Notes under the pieces: model-generated | Databases searched by the model: none | Seen by the model: only the letters and a program-made list of their open reading frames with translations | What the model was told of the DNA's origin: nothing | In this document: positions 6,689 through 14,560 of the stretch, one piece after another | How the letters are laid out: each line of letters starts with the position of its first letter | Numbering within the stretch: position 1 is the stretch's first letter | Translations under genes and position numbers: made by a program | Assembly (NCBI GenBank): GCA_026397675.1 | Contig: JAPLUH010000525.1 | Coordinates: 1 to 16,425 of the forward strand | Source: Verrucomicrobiota bacterium | Lineage (GTDB): Bacteria; Verrucomicrobiota; Verrucomicrobiia; Limisphaerales; UBA9464 | Direction: 5' to 3' | DNA length: 16,425 nucleotides

Positions 6689-9178
6689 TCAGACATCCAA
6701 ATTACGGACGTTGAGCGCGTTGTCCTCGATGAATTGGCGTCGCGGTTCGACCACATCGCCCATGAGGCGGGTGAACATCTCCTCGGCCTCAACCGCATCG
6801 GTCAGCTCAATTCGCAGTAGCTTGCGCTTCGGCGGGTTCATGGTGGTCTCGAAGAGCTCCTTGGCGTCCATTTCGCCCAATCCCTTGAAGCGGTAAATCT
6901 GGATGCCTTTCTTACCCACTTCCTTCACTTCGTTGAGGATTTGTGGAATCGAGAAGATCGGAGTCACGTGGGCTCGTTCACCTTCTCCTTCGATCAACTC
7001 GAAGAGAGGCTTGCCCTGAGTGGCGTAATGATCGATCGACAGACCCTTCTTGGTCAGCTTCGCCAGAAGTTCGCCAATCGCCCGTGACTCAAGGTGCAAA
7101 TGAACATAAGTAGCACGGCGGCTCTGTCCCTTGGCCTTCTCCATACGCTCCTTGGCCTCGATGTCGCCGAACAGGTCAGGATTGGCCGCCCTGAAGGCCT
7201 CCTGCTCATCGTTGGTCATGAAATAGTGAACGGTCTCCGCGTTGCCTTCGCGCACCTTCACCAAATGCTGCGGCAGCCCTCCGTCCGGAGCCCGACAGGC
7301 CACATATTTAGCAAAGTCACCGCCCTGACGTCGGATGAACGTGGCGTGCTTGTCGAGGGTCTCGAGCAAACTGAGAATCTCTTCCAACTGTTTGGCAGGC
7401 ACTTCCTTGCCGTCGGCCAGATTCTTGAGGCGGACTTCCTCGGTACCATTCTGGAGGAGGATCCGGTTGAGTTGATTGTCGTCGTCGACGTAGTCGGTGC
7501 GCTTTTTGCGGGTGATCGAATAGAGCGGCGGTTGGGCGATGTACACGTACCCATCCCGGATGAGTTGGGTCATCTGGCGATAGAAGAAGGTCAGCAGCAG
7601 CGTACGGATGTGGGATCCGTCGACATCTGCGTCAGTCATGATGATGACCTTGTGGTAGCGAAGGTTCTCGATCTTGAAAGCCCCCTCGCCCTCTCCGGCT
7701 CCGATTCCCGTCCCGATAGCGGTAATCATGGTCCGGATTTCGTTATTCTGCAGAACCTTGTCGAGACGAGCCTTCTCGACGTTGATCAGCTTGCCGCGGA
7801 TCGGAAGAATAGCCTGGAACTTTCGGTCACGCCCCTGCTTGGCAGAGCCACCTGCCGAATCGCCCTCGACGATGTACAACTCGGTGTTGGCCGGGTCGCG
7901 GTCAGAACAATCTGCCAGCTTGCCGGGGAGACCACCGCCGGTGAGGGCCGTCTTGCGGACCGCCTCACGCGCCTTGCGGGCCGCTTCACGAGCCCGGGCT
8001 GCATTCAGAGCCTTTTCGACAATCTTCTTAGCCACCACCGGATTGTCGTCGAAGTAGTTCATCAGCCCTTCATACGAGGCCGACCCGACAATGCTTTCGA
8101 CCTCCGGAGAGATGAGTTTGACCTTCGTCTGGGACTCAAACTTCGGATCGCTGTGCTTGATGGATATAGCGGCCGTCAACCCTTCGCGAACGTCATCCCC
8201 GGTAATTTGAGGGTCCTTATCCTTCAGGATACTGTTCGACTTGGCGTATTGATTGATCGACCGGGTCAAGGCGGTCCGGAAACCCGAGAGGTGCGTGCCG
8301 CCATCCGGATTGTGGATGGTGTTCGTGTAGCAAAGAACCTGGTCGTTGTAGCTGTCGTTGTACTGCATCACGACATGGATGTGGACCTCGACCTCTTTCT
8401 CGGACGTAGTGGTCTTGCTCTCCTTGAGGATGCTGATGGGCTTAGGGTGCACGGTCACCCGATTCTTGTTCAGCTGGCGTACGAACTCTTCCAACCCCTC
8501 CTTGTAAAGGAAGGTCTCGAGCTTCGGATCGGGCTGACGCTCATCCAAGAAGGTGATCTCGAGCCCCGAGTTGATGCACGCCAACTCGCGGAGACGCTGA
8601 GTAATCCGGTCGGCCTTGAACTCGATGGTGTCGCGGAAGATCTCCGAATCCGGCATGAAGGTGATGAGGGTGCCGCGGCCCTTGGCCTTGCCGATGACCT
8701 CTAGCTTCTTGGTCACCTGGCCGCGCTTGAACTCCATGTGGTGGATCTTGCCTTCACGACTCACCTCCACCTCGAACCATTCAGAAACCGCATTGACGCA
8801 CTTGGCGCCAACGCCGTGCGTACCTCCTGAAAATTTGTATCCGCCCTGACCGTATTTGCCGCCCGAGTGCAGCGTGGTCAGCACCAGTTCAACGGCGGGC
8901 ATCTTTTTCTGCGGATGCATGTCCACCGGGATGCCTCGACCGTCGTCTCGAATCGAAATGGAACCATCCACATGGATGACCACTTCGATCCTCATGCAGT
9001 GTCCGGCCAAGTGCTCGTCGACCGAATTGTCGAGCACCTCAGAAACACAGTGGTGGAGCGCTCGCTCGTCGGTACCACCGATGTACATGCCGGGTTTTTT
9101 CCGGACAGCTTCCAACCCCTCCAATGTGCTAATTTGGGAGCTATCGTAGGTTTCCTTCGGAGGAACGTTATCGGCCAT
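6689..9178 (-). CDS. gyrB: DNA gyrase subunit B
   Basis: ATPase subunit of DNA gyrase. Its 829 residues comprise a GHKL ATPase domain with E47 and N51 in SEVLDNSVDE, DDGRGIP at 78-84 and GGTHGVGA at 118-125, and a transducer domain. The TOPRIM metal site follows: EGDSAGGSAKQGRDRK at 438-453, whose glutamate and the aspartates of TDADVDG (515-521) coordinate Mg2+. YRFKGLGEMDAKELFETTMNP near the C-terminus is the GyrA-contacting region. About 200 residues separate PPLYSI (550-555) from that motif, so this is the long GyrB type with an insertion in the TOPRIM region, as in proteobacteria, rather than the 640-residue form. It is the first gene of the gyrB-gyrA pair and probably has its own promoter at 9231-9260. 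Confidence 0.97.
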   Translation of the reverse strand: MADNVPPKETYDSSQISTLEGLEAVRKKPGMYIGGTDERALHHCVSEVLDNSVDEHLAGHCMRIEVVIHVDGSISIRDDGRGIPVDMHPQKKMPAVELVLTTLHSGGKYGQGGYKFSGGTHGVGAKCVNAVSEWFEVEVSREGKIHHMEFKRGQVTKKLEVIGKAKGRGTLITFMPDSEIFRDTIEFKADRITQRLRELACINSGLEITFLDERQPDPKLETFLYKEGLEEFVRQLNKNRVTVHPKPISILKESKTTTSEKEVEVHIHVVMQYNDSYNDQVLCYTNTIHNPDGGTHLSGFRTALTRSINQYAKSNSILKDKDPQITGDDVREGLTAAISIKHSDPKFESQTKVKLISPEVESIVGSASYEGLMNYFDDNPVVAKKIVEKALNAARAREAARKAREAVRKTALTGGGLPGKLADCSDRDPANTELYIVEGDSAGGSAKQGRDRKFQAILPIRGKLINVEKARLDKVLQNNEIRTMITAIGTGIGAGEGEGAFKIENLRYHKVIIMTDADVDGSHIRTLLLTFFYRQMTQLIRDGYVYIAQPPLYSITRKKRTDYVDDDNQLNRILLQNGTEEVRLKNLADGKEVPAKQLEEILSLLETLDKHATFIRRQGGDFAKYVACRAPDGGLPQHLVKVREGNAETVHYFMTNDEQEAFRAANPDLFGDIEAKERMEKAKGQSRRATYVHLHLESRAIGELLAKLTKKGLSIDHYATQGKPLFELIEGEGERAHVTPIFSIPQILNEVKEVGKKGIQIYRFKGLGEMDAKELFETTMNPPKRKLLRIELTDAVEAEEMFTRLMGDVVEPRRQFIEDNALNVRNLDV

Positions 9179-9230
9179 AATGAATATCCGGACGACCGCC
9201 CGCGATGAAGCCGCAGGTCAGATCAACGAC

Positions 9231-9260
9231 ATATTAGCCGGTCGAAGCGGCTAAGGACAA
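9231..9260 (-). promoter_or_regulatory. Candidate gyrB promoter containing an inverted repeat
   Basis: On the minus strand, TTGTCC (9255-9260) and TAATAT (9231-9236) each match four of six sigma-70 consensus bases and are separated by 18 nt. A perfect 7-bp inverted repeat, TTAGCCG (9234-9240) with CGGCTAA (9248-9254), fills the spacer and overlaps the -10 element, as an operator would. Transcription from it would give a leader of about 45 nt before the gyrB ATG. No T-tract adjoins the repeat, so it is not a terminator. Confidence 0.4.
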
Positions 9261-9401
9261 CAGCTTTCGAAAAAGCGCAATCCCTTGTTGTTTGAGCTGG
9301 AGCGACACCCAGCCCGTTGTGGGTCAGGGCCAAAATCGGAGGTTAGAAAGACTAAAAAAACACCGTCAACACGAGCGCCACCTCACGGCGTCGATCCGGA
9401 A

Positions 9402-9887
9402 TCAGGGCTCGCCCCGGATGATCACAAACCACGCATCATTCCACTTCTCCTTGTCATCGCCGGCGATGATCAGAAATTCGCCCCGCTTGAGGGCTTCCAG
9501 TGAATGCTGGAGGGTCTTTACCAGTTTGGCCTCTTTGGCGTCGTTGACGCTATGAAGTCGAACTTCCAAATGGCCATCGGCCGTGGTCTTCAGATCTACC
9601 TGGCACCGGTCCAAGGGGACTTTCTGTGACACCTTTGAATCGAGGTCGATTTGGGTGGATTTCACCACCCAGTAGTTCTTCCAACGGAAATGACGCAGCT
9701 TTTCGCGCCCCTTGGTGTCCAACTCCTTGAGGCTTTTGCCCTCAGGGGCGGTGCCGTCGGTGCCCCAAGCCAATTCGAGACGCAGCTTGAGATCGGCAGC
9801 CACCGATGCCAGAGGCATCAGAGTTCCTAGCACCAAGAGGCATCCCAAACGGAGGTACCCCAATCGATTGATCCAAAGAAGTTTCAT
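9402..9887 (-). CDS. Small secreted or periplasmic protein of unknown function
   Basis: I do not recognise a family. The 161-residue protein starts with a clear Sec signal peptide: basic MKLLWINRLGYLR, hydrophobic core LGCLLVLGTLMPL, and a signal peptidase I site after ASVA (about residue 30). The mature part is charged and rich in Lys, Asp and Glu (KSLKELDTKGREKLRHFRWKN), ends WFVIIRGEP, and has no recognisable catalytic motif. ATG 9887 was chosen because it gives a standard signal peptide. An in-frame ATG at 9935 would add 16 hydrophobic residues. It lies about 60 nt downstream of the anti-sigma gene on the same strand, so it may belong to the sigma/anti-sigma operon and act at the cell envelope. 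The upstream region of gyrB follows its stop codon. Confidence 0.7.
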   Translation of the reverse strand: MKLLWINRLGYLRLGCLLVLGTLMPLASVAADLKLRLELAWGTDGTAPEGKSLKELDTKGREKLRHFRWKNYWVVKSTQIDLDSKVSQKVPLDRCQVDLKTTADGHLEVRLHSVNDAKEAKLVKTLQHSLEALKRGEFLIIAGDDKEKWNDAWFVIIRGEP

Positions 9888-9947
9888 CAGAACTGCTACT
9901 GGCAACATCAAGGCATTCAGGAGGCCGAACGCCAATATTTTAATACG

Positions 9948-10391
9948 TTATTGGATCCAGTGAACGGTGACTCCGTCGCTCTCGGAACGGAAGACCGTCG
10001 AGGAGACGTCGACAACGGTCACATCGCCACCGCCCGCCAAAGTGATCTCACGAGGCGTTTGCTGGGTGGACACCACAACAGCCACCGCCGCGACTCCCAT
10101 GGCGGGAATGAGCCAACGCAACCAACCTAAGGCTGCGGAGGCGGCGGGCGCCTTGGGCTGCTCGGCTTCGATTTGCCGGCGAATCTGGCTCCAGTAGAAC
10201 TCTCGGCTCGCGGGAACTGTGGCGGCCGGCTCATACGCACGGATCAGGGTTCCCAACTGCCGCAGACCCGACACTAGTTCTTGGGCATCGAGGTCGGCCG
10301 GCAGTGCGGCCTCCACTTGGCGGCGACGCTCCTCGGTGAGTTCACCATCGACGTAGGCCTGGAGGTCCAACAGTTGTTCGGTGTTTTTCAT
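9948..10391 (-). CDS. Probable membrane-anchored anti-sigma factor
   Basis: 147 residues. The N-terminal cytoplasmic part begins LLDLQAYVDGELTEERRRQVEAAL, the usual opening of anti-sigma domains. One membrane helix spans about 88-108 (ALGWLRWLIPAMGVAAVAVVV), followed by a short extracytoplasmic tail of about 38 residues. The zinc-binding His-x3-Cys-x2-Cys motif of ZAS-type anti-sigma factors is absent; there is no cysteine at all. The start codon overlaps the sigma-factor stop as ATGA (10388-10391), so the two are translationally coupled and their products probably bind each other. Assignment rests on context, domain layout and the N-terminal pattern; the signal it senses is unknown. Confidence 0.75.
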   Translation of the reverse strand: MKNTEQLLDLQAYVDGELTEERRRQVEAALPADLDAQELVSGLRQLGTLIRAYEPAATVPASREFYWSQIRRQIEAEQPKAPAASAALGWLRWLIPAMGVAAVAVVVSTQQTPREITLAGGGDVTVVDVSSTVFRSESDGVTVHWIQ

Positions 10392-10996
10392 TCGGATCGT
10401 TCTCGCTTCAAAGATTGTAAAAGGAATGCCAACCGGCGGCGCGCGTAAAAGAGACGCGACATGACCGTCCCGATGGAGATGCCGATACGCTTGGCGATCT
10501 CCTTGTATTCCAACCCCTCAAATTCATGAAGGACCACCACGGTCCGGTGGGCGTCGGTGAGTTTCCCCAGAGCTTCATCGATGCGCCTCCGGAGTTCGTC
10601 CTGCTCGAGACCGGCTGTTGGATTGGTTTCTGGGGCCGGCAACTGACGCTCGACACCGCCCGACTCTTCTTCCATCGCTTCGATGGATTCGGTCCGCACC
10701 CGCTTCTGGCGCCGCAACTGGTCGAGGCACAGGTTGATGACGATGCGCGTCACCCACGTGGCGAAACTGGATTCGCCCTGAAATTGAACCAACCGTTGCC
10801 ACGATTTTACCCATGCTTCCTGCGAATATTCCAGCGCTTGGTCCTCGTTCCTCATCATCATGAGGGCCCGCGCATAGATTTTGTCACGGTGCCTGAAGAC
10901 CAGCTGCTCGAACGCCTCGGTGTCTCCTTGCTGAGCCCACTTGACCAAAGTCTCGTCGGCTTCTGAGGGATAATCATTTTTCACCGACACAGGCAT
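10388..10996 (-). CDS. ECF-type RNA polymerase sigma factor
   Basis: Directs RNA polymerase to a set of target promoters. The 202-residue protein has the two-domain ECF layout: region 2 at about 25-98 (DTEAFEQLVFRHRDKIY through SQEAWVKSWQRL, then SFATWVTRIVINLCLDQLRR) and region 4 at about 137-190 with the helix-turn-helix YKEIAKRIGISIGTVMSRLFYARRRL. A 40-residue acidic linker joins them. Region 2.2 reads NEDQALEYSQEAW rather than the common DAEDLxQE, a mild deviation. ATG 10996 is preferred; an in-frame ATG at 11065 would add 23 residues of no recognisable character. It overlaps the anti-sigma gene by 4 nt, which implies paired regulation. No autoregulatory promoter could be picked out in the 96 nt between hisB and this start. 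Confidence 0.9.
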   Translation of the reverse strand: MPVSVKNDYPSEADETLVKWAQQGDTEAFEQLVFRHRDKIYARALMMMRNEDQALEYSQEAWVKSWQRLVQFQGESSFATWVTRIVINLCLDQLRRQKRVRTESIEAMEEESGGVERQLPAPETNPTAGLEQDELRRRIDEALGKLTDAHRTVVVLHEFEGLEYKEIAKRIGISIGTVMSRLFYARRRLAFLLQSLKRERSE

Positions 10997-11092
10997 CGAC
11001 GGCGTGGTTCGGAGATTATTCAGGAAGAGTTTCAACCTTTCCGGGAAAGCCCGGAACGGAGCCAACGGGACACGTCTGGGGGCCGGCCGACT

Positions 11093-11755
11093 TCAAAGCT
11101 TCCCCTTGCTGCTAGGGATCTCGCCCGCGATACGCGGATCGCATTGGCAGGCAAAATCGACGGCTTTGGCAAAGGCCTTGAACAACGCCTCGACCACATG
11201 ATGCGGTTCGCCCCCGTAAAGCAGCTCCAAGTGAAGATTGCACCGGGCCTCATTGGTGAACCCTTGAAAAAACTCCCGCGCTAAGCCAAAGCGAAACCGC
11301 GAGGACATGTCCTGATCCCGATCTGCTTCCGGAATCCTGCGCTGGGCCAGCGAATCCATGCCACGCCAGACCAGGAAGGGCCGACCGCTAAAATCAATCA
11401 CGCAGCGAGCCAGAACTTCATCCATGGGAACATGGGCTTCACCCGTGAACGGATTTCGAGGATCGAAACCAGCGCCATACCGTCGGATGCCCCGCTTATC
11501 ACCCAAGGCCTGAAGAAACGCTTGTCCAAGGGCGATCCCGCAGTCCTCCACCGTATGATGCGCATCGATGTGGAGATCCCCTGAGCAGCGCAGCTTTAGA
11601 TCGCACACCGAGTGCTTGGCAAAGGCGCACAGCATGTGATCGAGAAAACCCACACCGGTCTTCACCTGGGCCTTGCCCTTGCCGTCAATATTGAGGTCCA
11701 CGCGGATGGACGTCTCGCTGGTCTTCCGCTGGATCGTGGCGCGCCGCTCGGTCAT
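11093..11755 (-). CDS. hisB: Imidazoleglycerol-phosphate dehydratase
   Basis: Dehydrates imidazole glycerol phosphate to imidazole acetol phosphate in histidine biosynthesis; a Mn2+ enzyme forming 24-mers in known members. Metal-binding signatures are present: GVGFLDHML (34-42), DAHHTVEDCGIALG (64-77) and GGEPHHVVEALFKA (181-194), ending in the usual SSKG tail. It is monofunctional; the N-terminal histidinol-phosphate phosphatase domain of E. coli HisB is absent. At 220 residues it is about 20 longer than usual, because of two insertions (about 95-107 and 132-150). ATG 11755 begins MTERRATIQRKT, where the family starts; a longer frame to 11836 exists but would overlap the divergent gene's ribosome-binding site. 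No other his gene is in the window. Confidence 0.94.
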   Translation of the reverse strand: MTERRATIQRKTSETSIRVDLNIDGKGKAQVKTGVGFLDHMLCAFAKHSVCDLKLRCSGDLHIDAHHTVEDCGIALGQAFLQALGDKRGIRRYGAGFDPRNPFTGEAHVPMDEVLARCVIDFSGRPFLVWRGMDSLAQRRIPEADRDQDMSSRFRFGLAREFFQGFTNEARCNLHLELLYGGEPHHVVEALFKAFAKAVDFACQCDPRIAGEIPSSKGKL

Positions 11756-11823
11756 GTCGGTTAAGCGGTAACGGTGCTCACGTTCGGCAACAAGGTTTTT
11801 GTTTGACGTCTCCATCTGCAAAC

Positions 11824-11828
11824 GGAGG
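11824..11828 (+). promoter_or_regulatory. Ribosome-binding site of the NIPSNAP gene
   Basis: GGAGG lies 10 nt before ATG 11839 and fixes that start over the in-frame ATG at 11803. It is the only clear Shine-Dalgarno sequence ahead of a gene in this window. Confidence 0.65.
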
Positions 11829-11838
11829 CTTCGCACCG

Positions 11839-12621
11839 ATGATCCACCGTCGAGACTTCCTCAAGACCGCCTCCGTTGCGGGCGCAGCACTGGCCACCGG
11901 GTGCCACACCCTGGGCTCCGGACACACCGCCTCGGTGTACGAACTGCGCATTTATACCATCCATCCCGGCAAGGCCGAAGCCCTGCACAATCGCTTCCGC
12001 AACCACACCCTGCGCCTCTTCAAGAAGCATGGTATCGAGAGCATCGGCTACTGGATGCCTGCCGATACGGCCGACCAGCGACTGCACTTCCTGCTGCGCT
12101 ACCCGAGCCGCGAGGCCCGCGAAACCCTGTGGAACGCCTTCGCCTCGGATCCCGAATGGAAGACCGCCCAGAAGGCCAGTGAAGCCGCCGGTCCCCTCGT
12201 GGCCAAGGCTGAGAATCCGTTCCTGGTGGAGACTGACTATTCTCCGAAAGTTCGCACCGGCAACGTCTCCAAGGGCGGCGTCTGGGAAATGCGCACTTAC
12301 ACCAGCACCCCAGAACGTCTGTCGCATCTGGATGCCCGCTTCCGCGACCACACCATTGGTCTCTTCATCAAGTACGGCATGGGCAATCAGGGCTACTTCC
12401 ACAAGATGGCCGACCAGCCCGAAGGTGATCGCACTCTGCTGTACTTCCTCACCCACAAGTCCCAGGAAGCAGCCAAGGCCAGCTTCGCCGCCTTCGGCAA
12501 AGACCCCGCTTGGAAGGCCGCTCGCGAGGCCAGCGAAAAGGCCGGCGGCGGTTCGCTCACCGTGGCAGGCGGCGTTAAGTCCGTCTTCTTGGTGCCCACC
12601 GACTACTCGCCGACTCACTGA
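11839..12621 (+). CDS. Tat-signal lipoprotein with two NIPSNAP domains
   Basis: A 260-residue exported protein. The N-terminus MIHRRDFLKT carries a twin-arginine motif (R4, R5), then a hydrophobic stretch and a lipobox-like ATGC with C22, so it is probably exported folded and lipid-anchored. Two NIPSNAP-type ferredoxin-like (dimeric alpha/beta barrel) domains follow at about 33-135 and 147-256. They are an obvious internal duplication: YELRIYT matches WEMRTYT, RFRNHTLRLFKKHGI matches RFRDHTIGLFIKYGM, and each ends FLVxTDYSP. Catalytic function is not known for this family, so none is assigned. Such proteins are frequent in Verrucomicrobiota and Planctomycetota genomes. ATG 11839 is supported by the GGAGG upstream. 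It is divergent from hisB and convergent with gatB; it appears monocistronic. Confidence 0.88.
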   Translation: MIHRRDFLKTASVAGAALATGCHTLGSGHTASVYELRIYTIHPGKAEALHNRFRNHTLRLFKKHGIESIGYWMPADTADQRLHFLLRYPSREARETLWNAFASDPEWKTAQKASEAAGPLVAKAENPFLVETDYSPKVRTGNVSKGGVWEMRTYTSTPERLSHLDARFRDHTIGLFIKYGMGNQGYFHKMADQPEGDRTLLYFLTHKSQEAAKASFAAFGKDPAWKAAREASEKAGGGSLTVAGGVKSVFLVPTDYSPTH

Positions 12622-12644
12622 TCGACATAATTACTGACAACAAC

Positions 12645-12682
12645 AAGGCCCCGCGGAATTGTGAAATTCCCGGGGCCTTTTT
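12645..12682 (+). terminator. Rho-independent terminator of the NIPSNAP gene
   Basis: AAGGCCCC-GCGGAATT pairs with AATTCCC-GGGGCCTT through about 15 bp with one bulged base and a loop of 3-4 nt, followed by TTTTT. It starts 24 nt after the stop codon. In the opposite direction the stem is followed by a T-rich stretch, so it may also stop gatB transcripts coming from the right. Confidence 0.88.
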
Positions 12683-12731
12683 GTGACTGAGGAGGTTGCT
12701 GGTAACTGCGGGTAACCGGCACCTCAGATCT

Positions 12732-14171
12732 TTAAGCCCGCAGTTTGCGCTCGAGAATCTCGCCGGCCAAAGCCGGGTTGGCCTTGCCCTTGGAGAGCTT
12801 CATGACCTGTCCCTTGAGGGCATTGAGTGCAGCCACCTTGCCCGCCCGGAAATCGGCGGCAGACCCTGGATTGGCAACAATCGCCTGGTCGCAAAGGGCT
12901 TCGAGCGCCCCGACATCGCTCATTTGCGACCACCCATTGCGCTCCACGATCACCTGAGGCGCATCGCCCGTCGTGAACATCTCGGCGAAGACGTCTTGAG
13001 CAATCTTGCTGTTGATGGCGCCGCTTTCAACCAACCCCACCAAATCGCGCACCTGCGCCGGTTGGATGCGAACATCCTCCACCGCGATGCCCGATCCGCT
13101 CACCCGCGCCTGCAAGTTGTTAATCACCCAATTGGCAATGGCCTTGGGCTGCGTCGCCCCCTGGATCGCCCGCTCGAAGAAGGTGGCCAATGGCACGTTG
13201 TCCCGGAAAATCTCAGCGTCGCCATCGGGCAGGCCATACTCCCGGATGAAGCGTTTCTTGCGAGCCAGCGGCAACTCGACCATTTGGGATTTCACCGAAG
13301 CCAACCATTCGTCGGTAGGCACCAGAGGCATCAAGTCTGGCTCCGGAAAGTAACGGTAGTCGTGCGCGTCTTCCTTGGAGCGCATGGTTTCGGTGATACC
13401 CGCCAGATCATCCCAGCGTCGCGTCTCCTGACGCAGTGACTCTCCACGCTTCAAGGCCGCAATTTGGCGCGGGATTTCGTATTCCAGGGCACGGCGCGCT
13501 CCGGAAAAAGAATTCATGTTCTTGATCTCGATCTTAGCACCCAGCTTGGTGCTGCCCTTCGGGCGAACCGAGACATTCACATCGCACCGGACCATCCCCT
13601 TCTCCATGTCGCAGTCGCTGATCCCGCCGCGAAACAAGACATCGGTCAGAGCCCGGAGATACGCATAGGCCATCTCAGGTCCATTGAGTTCTGGCTCGGA
13701 GACGATCTCGAGCAGTGGCACGCCGGCCCGATTAAAGTCCACCCCACTGAATCGATCGAAGTGACTGTTCTTGCCGACATCCTCCTCCAGGTGTGCGCGA
13801 GTGATTTGCACGCGGGCCATTCCATCCACCGATCCCGGGCCATCAAACTCGAACTCCAGCCACCCGTTGGCCGTGGACGGCTTGTCGTACTGGGTGACCT
13901 GGTAGTTCTTGGCGGAGTCTGGATAGAAATAATTTTTCCGGTCGAACTTGGCGAACCGGGGAATTTCGCAGTTAAGCAAGTAGCCGGTCAGCACGGTGAG
14001 TCGGATGGCCTCGGCATTGGGCACGGGGAGAACTCCCGGCATGCCCAGACAAATTGGACAAACGTTCGTGTTCGGATCGGAACCGAAGGCGTTGGCGCAC
14101 CCGCACCACATCTTCGATTGCGTCTTAAGTTGGACGTGGGTCTCCAGACCGATGACCGCTTCGTATTCCAT
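12732..14171 (-). CDS. gatB: Aspartyl/glutamyl-tRNA amidotransferase subunit B
   Basis: tRNA-binding and kinase-like subunit of the GatCAB complex, which amidates Glu-tRNA(Gln) and/or Asp-tRNA(Asn). The 479 residues are normal for the family. Near the N-terminus are GLETHVQL and the zinc cysteines C23, C25, C38 and C41 (WCGC and CPICLGMPG). ARVQITRAHLEEDVGK, NRAGVPLLEIVSEPE, EIKNMNSF and DAHDYRYFPEPDLMPL follow; the C-terminal third is the helical plus YqeY-like tail that grips tRNA. ATG 14171 gives the family start MEYEAVIGLE; the frame is open to 14225 but the extra residues match nothing. gatA and gatC are not here, so the complex is encoded at scattered loci. It is 74 nt downstream of the PII-like gene. 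Confidence 0.96.
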   Translation of the reverse strand: MEYEAVIGLETHVQLKTQSKMWCGCANAFGSDPNTNVCPICLGMPGVLPVPNAEAIRLTVLTGYLLNCEIPRFAKFDRKNYFYPDSAKNYQVTQYDKPSTANGWLEFEFDGPGSVDGMARVQITRAHLEEDVGKNSHFDRFSGVDFNRAGVPLLEIVSEPELNGPEMAYAYLRALTDVLFRGGISDCDMEKGMVRCDVNVSVRPKGSTKLGAKIEIKNMNSFSGARRALEYEIPRQIAALKRGESLRQETRRWDDLAGITETMRSKEDAHDYRYFPEPDLMPLVPTDEWLASVKSQMVELPLARKKRFIREYGLPDGDAEIFRDNVPLATFFERAIQGATQPKAIANWVINNLQARVSGSGIAVEDVRIQPAQVRDLVGLVESGAINSKIAQDVFAEMFTTGDAPQVIVERNGWSQMSDVGALEALCDQAIVANPGSAADFRAGKVAALNALKGQVMKLSKGKANPALAGEILERKLRA

Positions 14172-14245
14172 GCGGCCGTTGGTATGCCACGAGACGCCGC
14201 GAAGGCCAAACGGAAGTTGGCCCAAGATTCTGCAACCGGTCGGAT

Positions 14246-14560
14246 TTAGAACTTCTCGGACCGGATGACGCGGATCTCCGTTTCCCAGGCGATCATGGCG
14301 TAGCGAGAGAAAAAATCCTGCTGAAGCCGGCCCAGCAATTCCAGTGCGACGGGCGGTCGAACGATGATCTCGATCTGGATATTGGTGAACTCCGGGATGT
14401 CCGCCAAACGGTGCCCTTGATTACCGGAACCCTCCACTTCCCAAAGCGTCCAACCATGGGCTCCGACTTCTTTAAGCAACCGCAGCACCGCCTCCCGGGC
14501 CAGCTTTTCGCAAACCACGGTGACGCGCTTCATGGGATGGGTGTTCGGAGACGGATTCAT
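14246..14560 (-). CDS. sbtB: PII-like regulator of the SbtB type
   Basis: A small trimeric-type signal protein that in cyanobacteria binds adenyl nucleotides and controls the bicarbonate transporter SbtA. The 104 residues show the PII-like ferredoxin fold: MKRVTVVCEKLAREAVLRLLKEVGAHGWTL, a glycine-rich segment GSGNQGHR at the T-loop position, NIQIEIIV as the central strand, and a C-terminal AWETEIRVI strand. ATG 14560 overlaps the permease stop codon as ATGA, which indicates translational coupling; ATG 14533 is an alternative that gives 95 residues and begins exactly at the fold. The cysteine-containing C-terminal redox loop of some cyanobacterial SbtB proteins is missing. Adjacency to the permease gene is strong support for the role; ligand specificity is unknown. 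Confidence 0.8.
   Translation of the reverse strand: MNPSPNTHPMKRVTVVCEKLAREAVLRLLKEVGAHGWTLWEVEGSGNQGHRLADIPEFTNIQIEIIVRPPVALELLGRLQQDFFSRYAMIAWETEIRVIRSEKF

Noticed and set aside
7094..8704. 536-codon open frame on the plus strand
   Set aside because: It is antisense to gyrB, whose protein is conserved throughout. The translation has no recognisable family and reflects codon bias of a GC-rich gene.
9888..9935. Longer N-terminus for the secreted protein gene, starting at ATG 9935
   Set aside because: It would place 16 hydrophobic residues before an already complete signal peptide; the start at 9887 gives the standard basic-hydrophobic-cleavage-site pattern.
11761..12618. 285-codon minus-strand frame opposite the NIPSNAP gene
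   Set aside because: The plus-strand frame has a ribosome-binding site, signal peptide, internal domain repeat and terminator; the antisense translation has only low-complexity Gly/Ala/Val sequence.
13464..14249. 261-codon plus-strand frame
   Set aside because: It is antisense to gatB, which is well conserved in the other frame.
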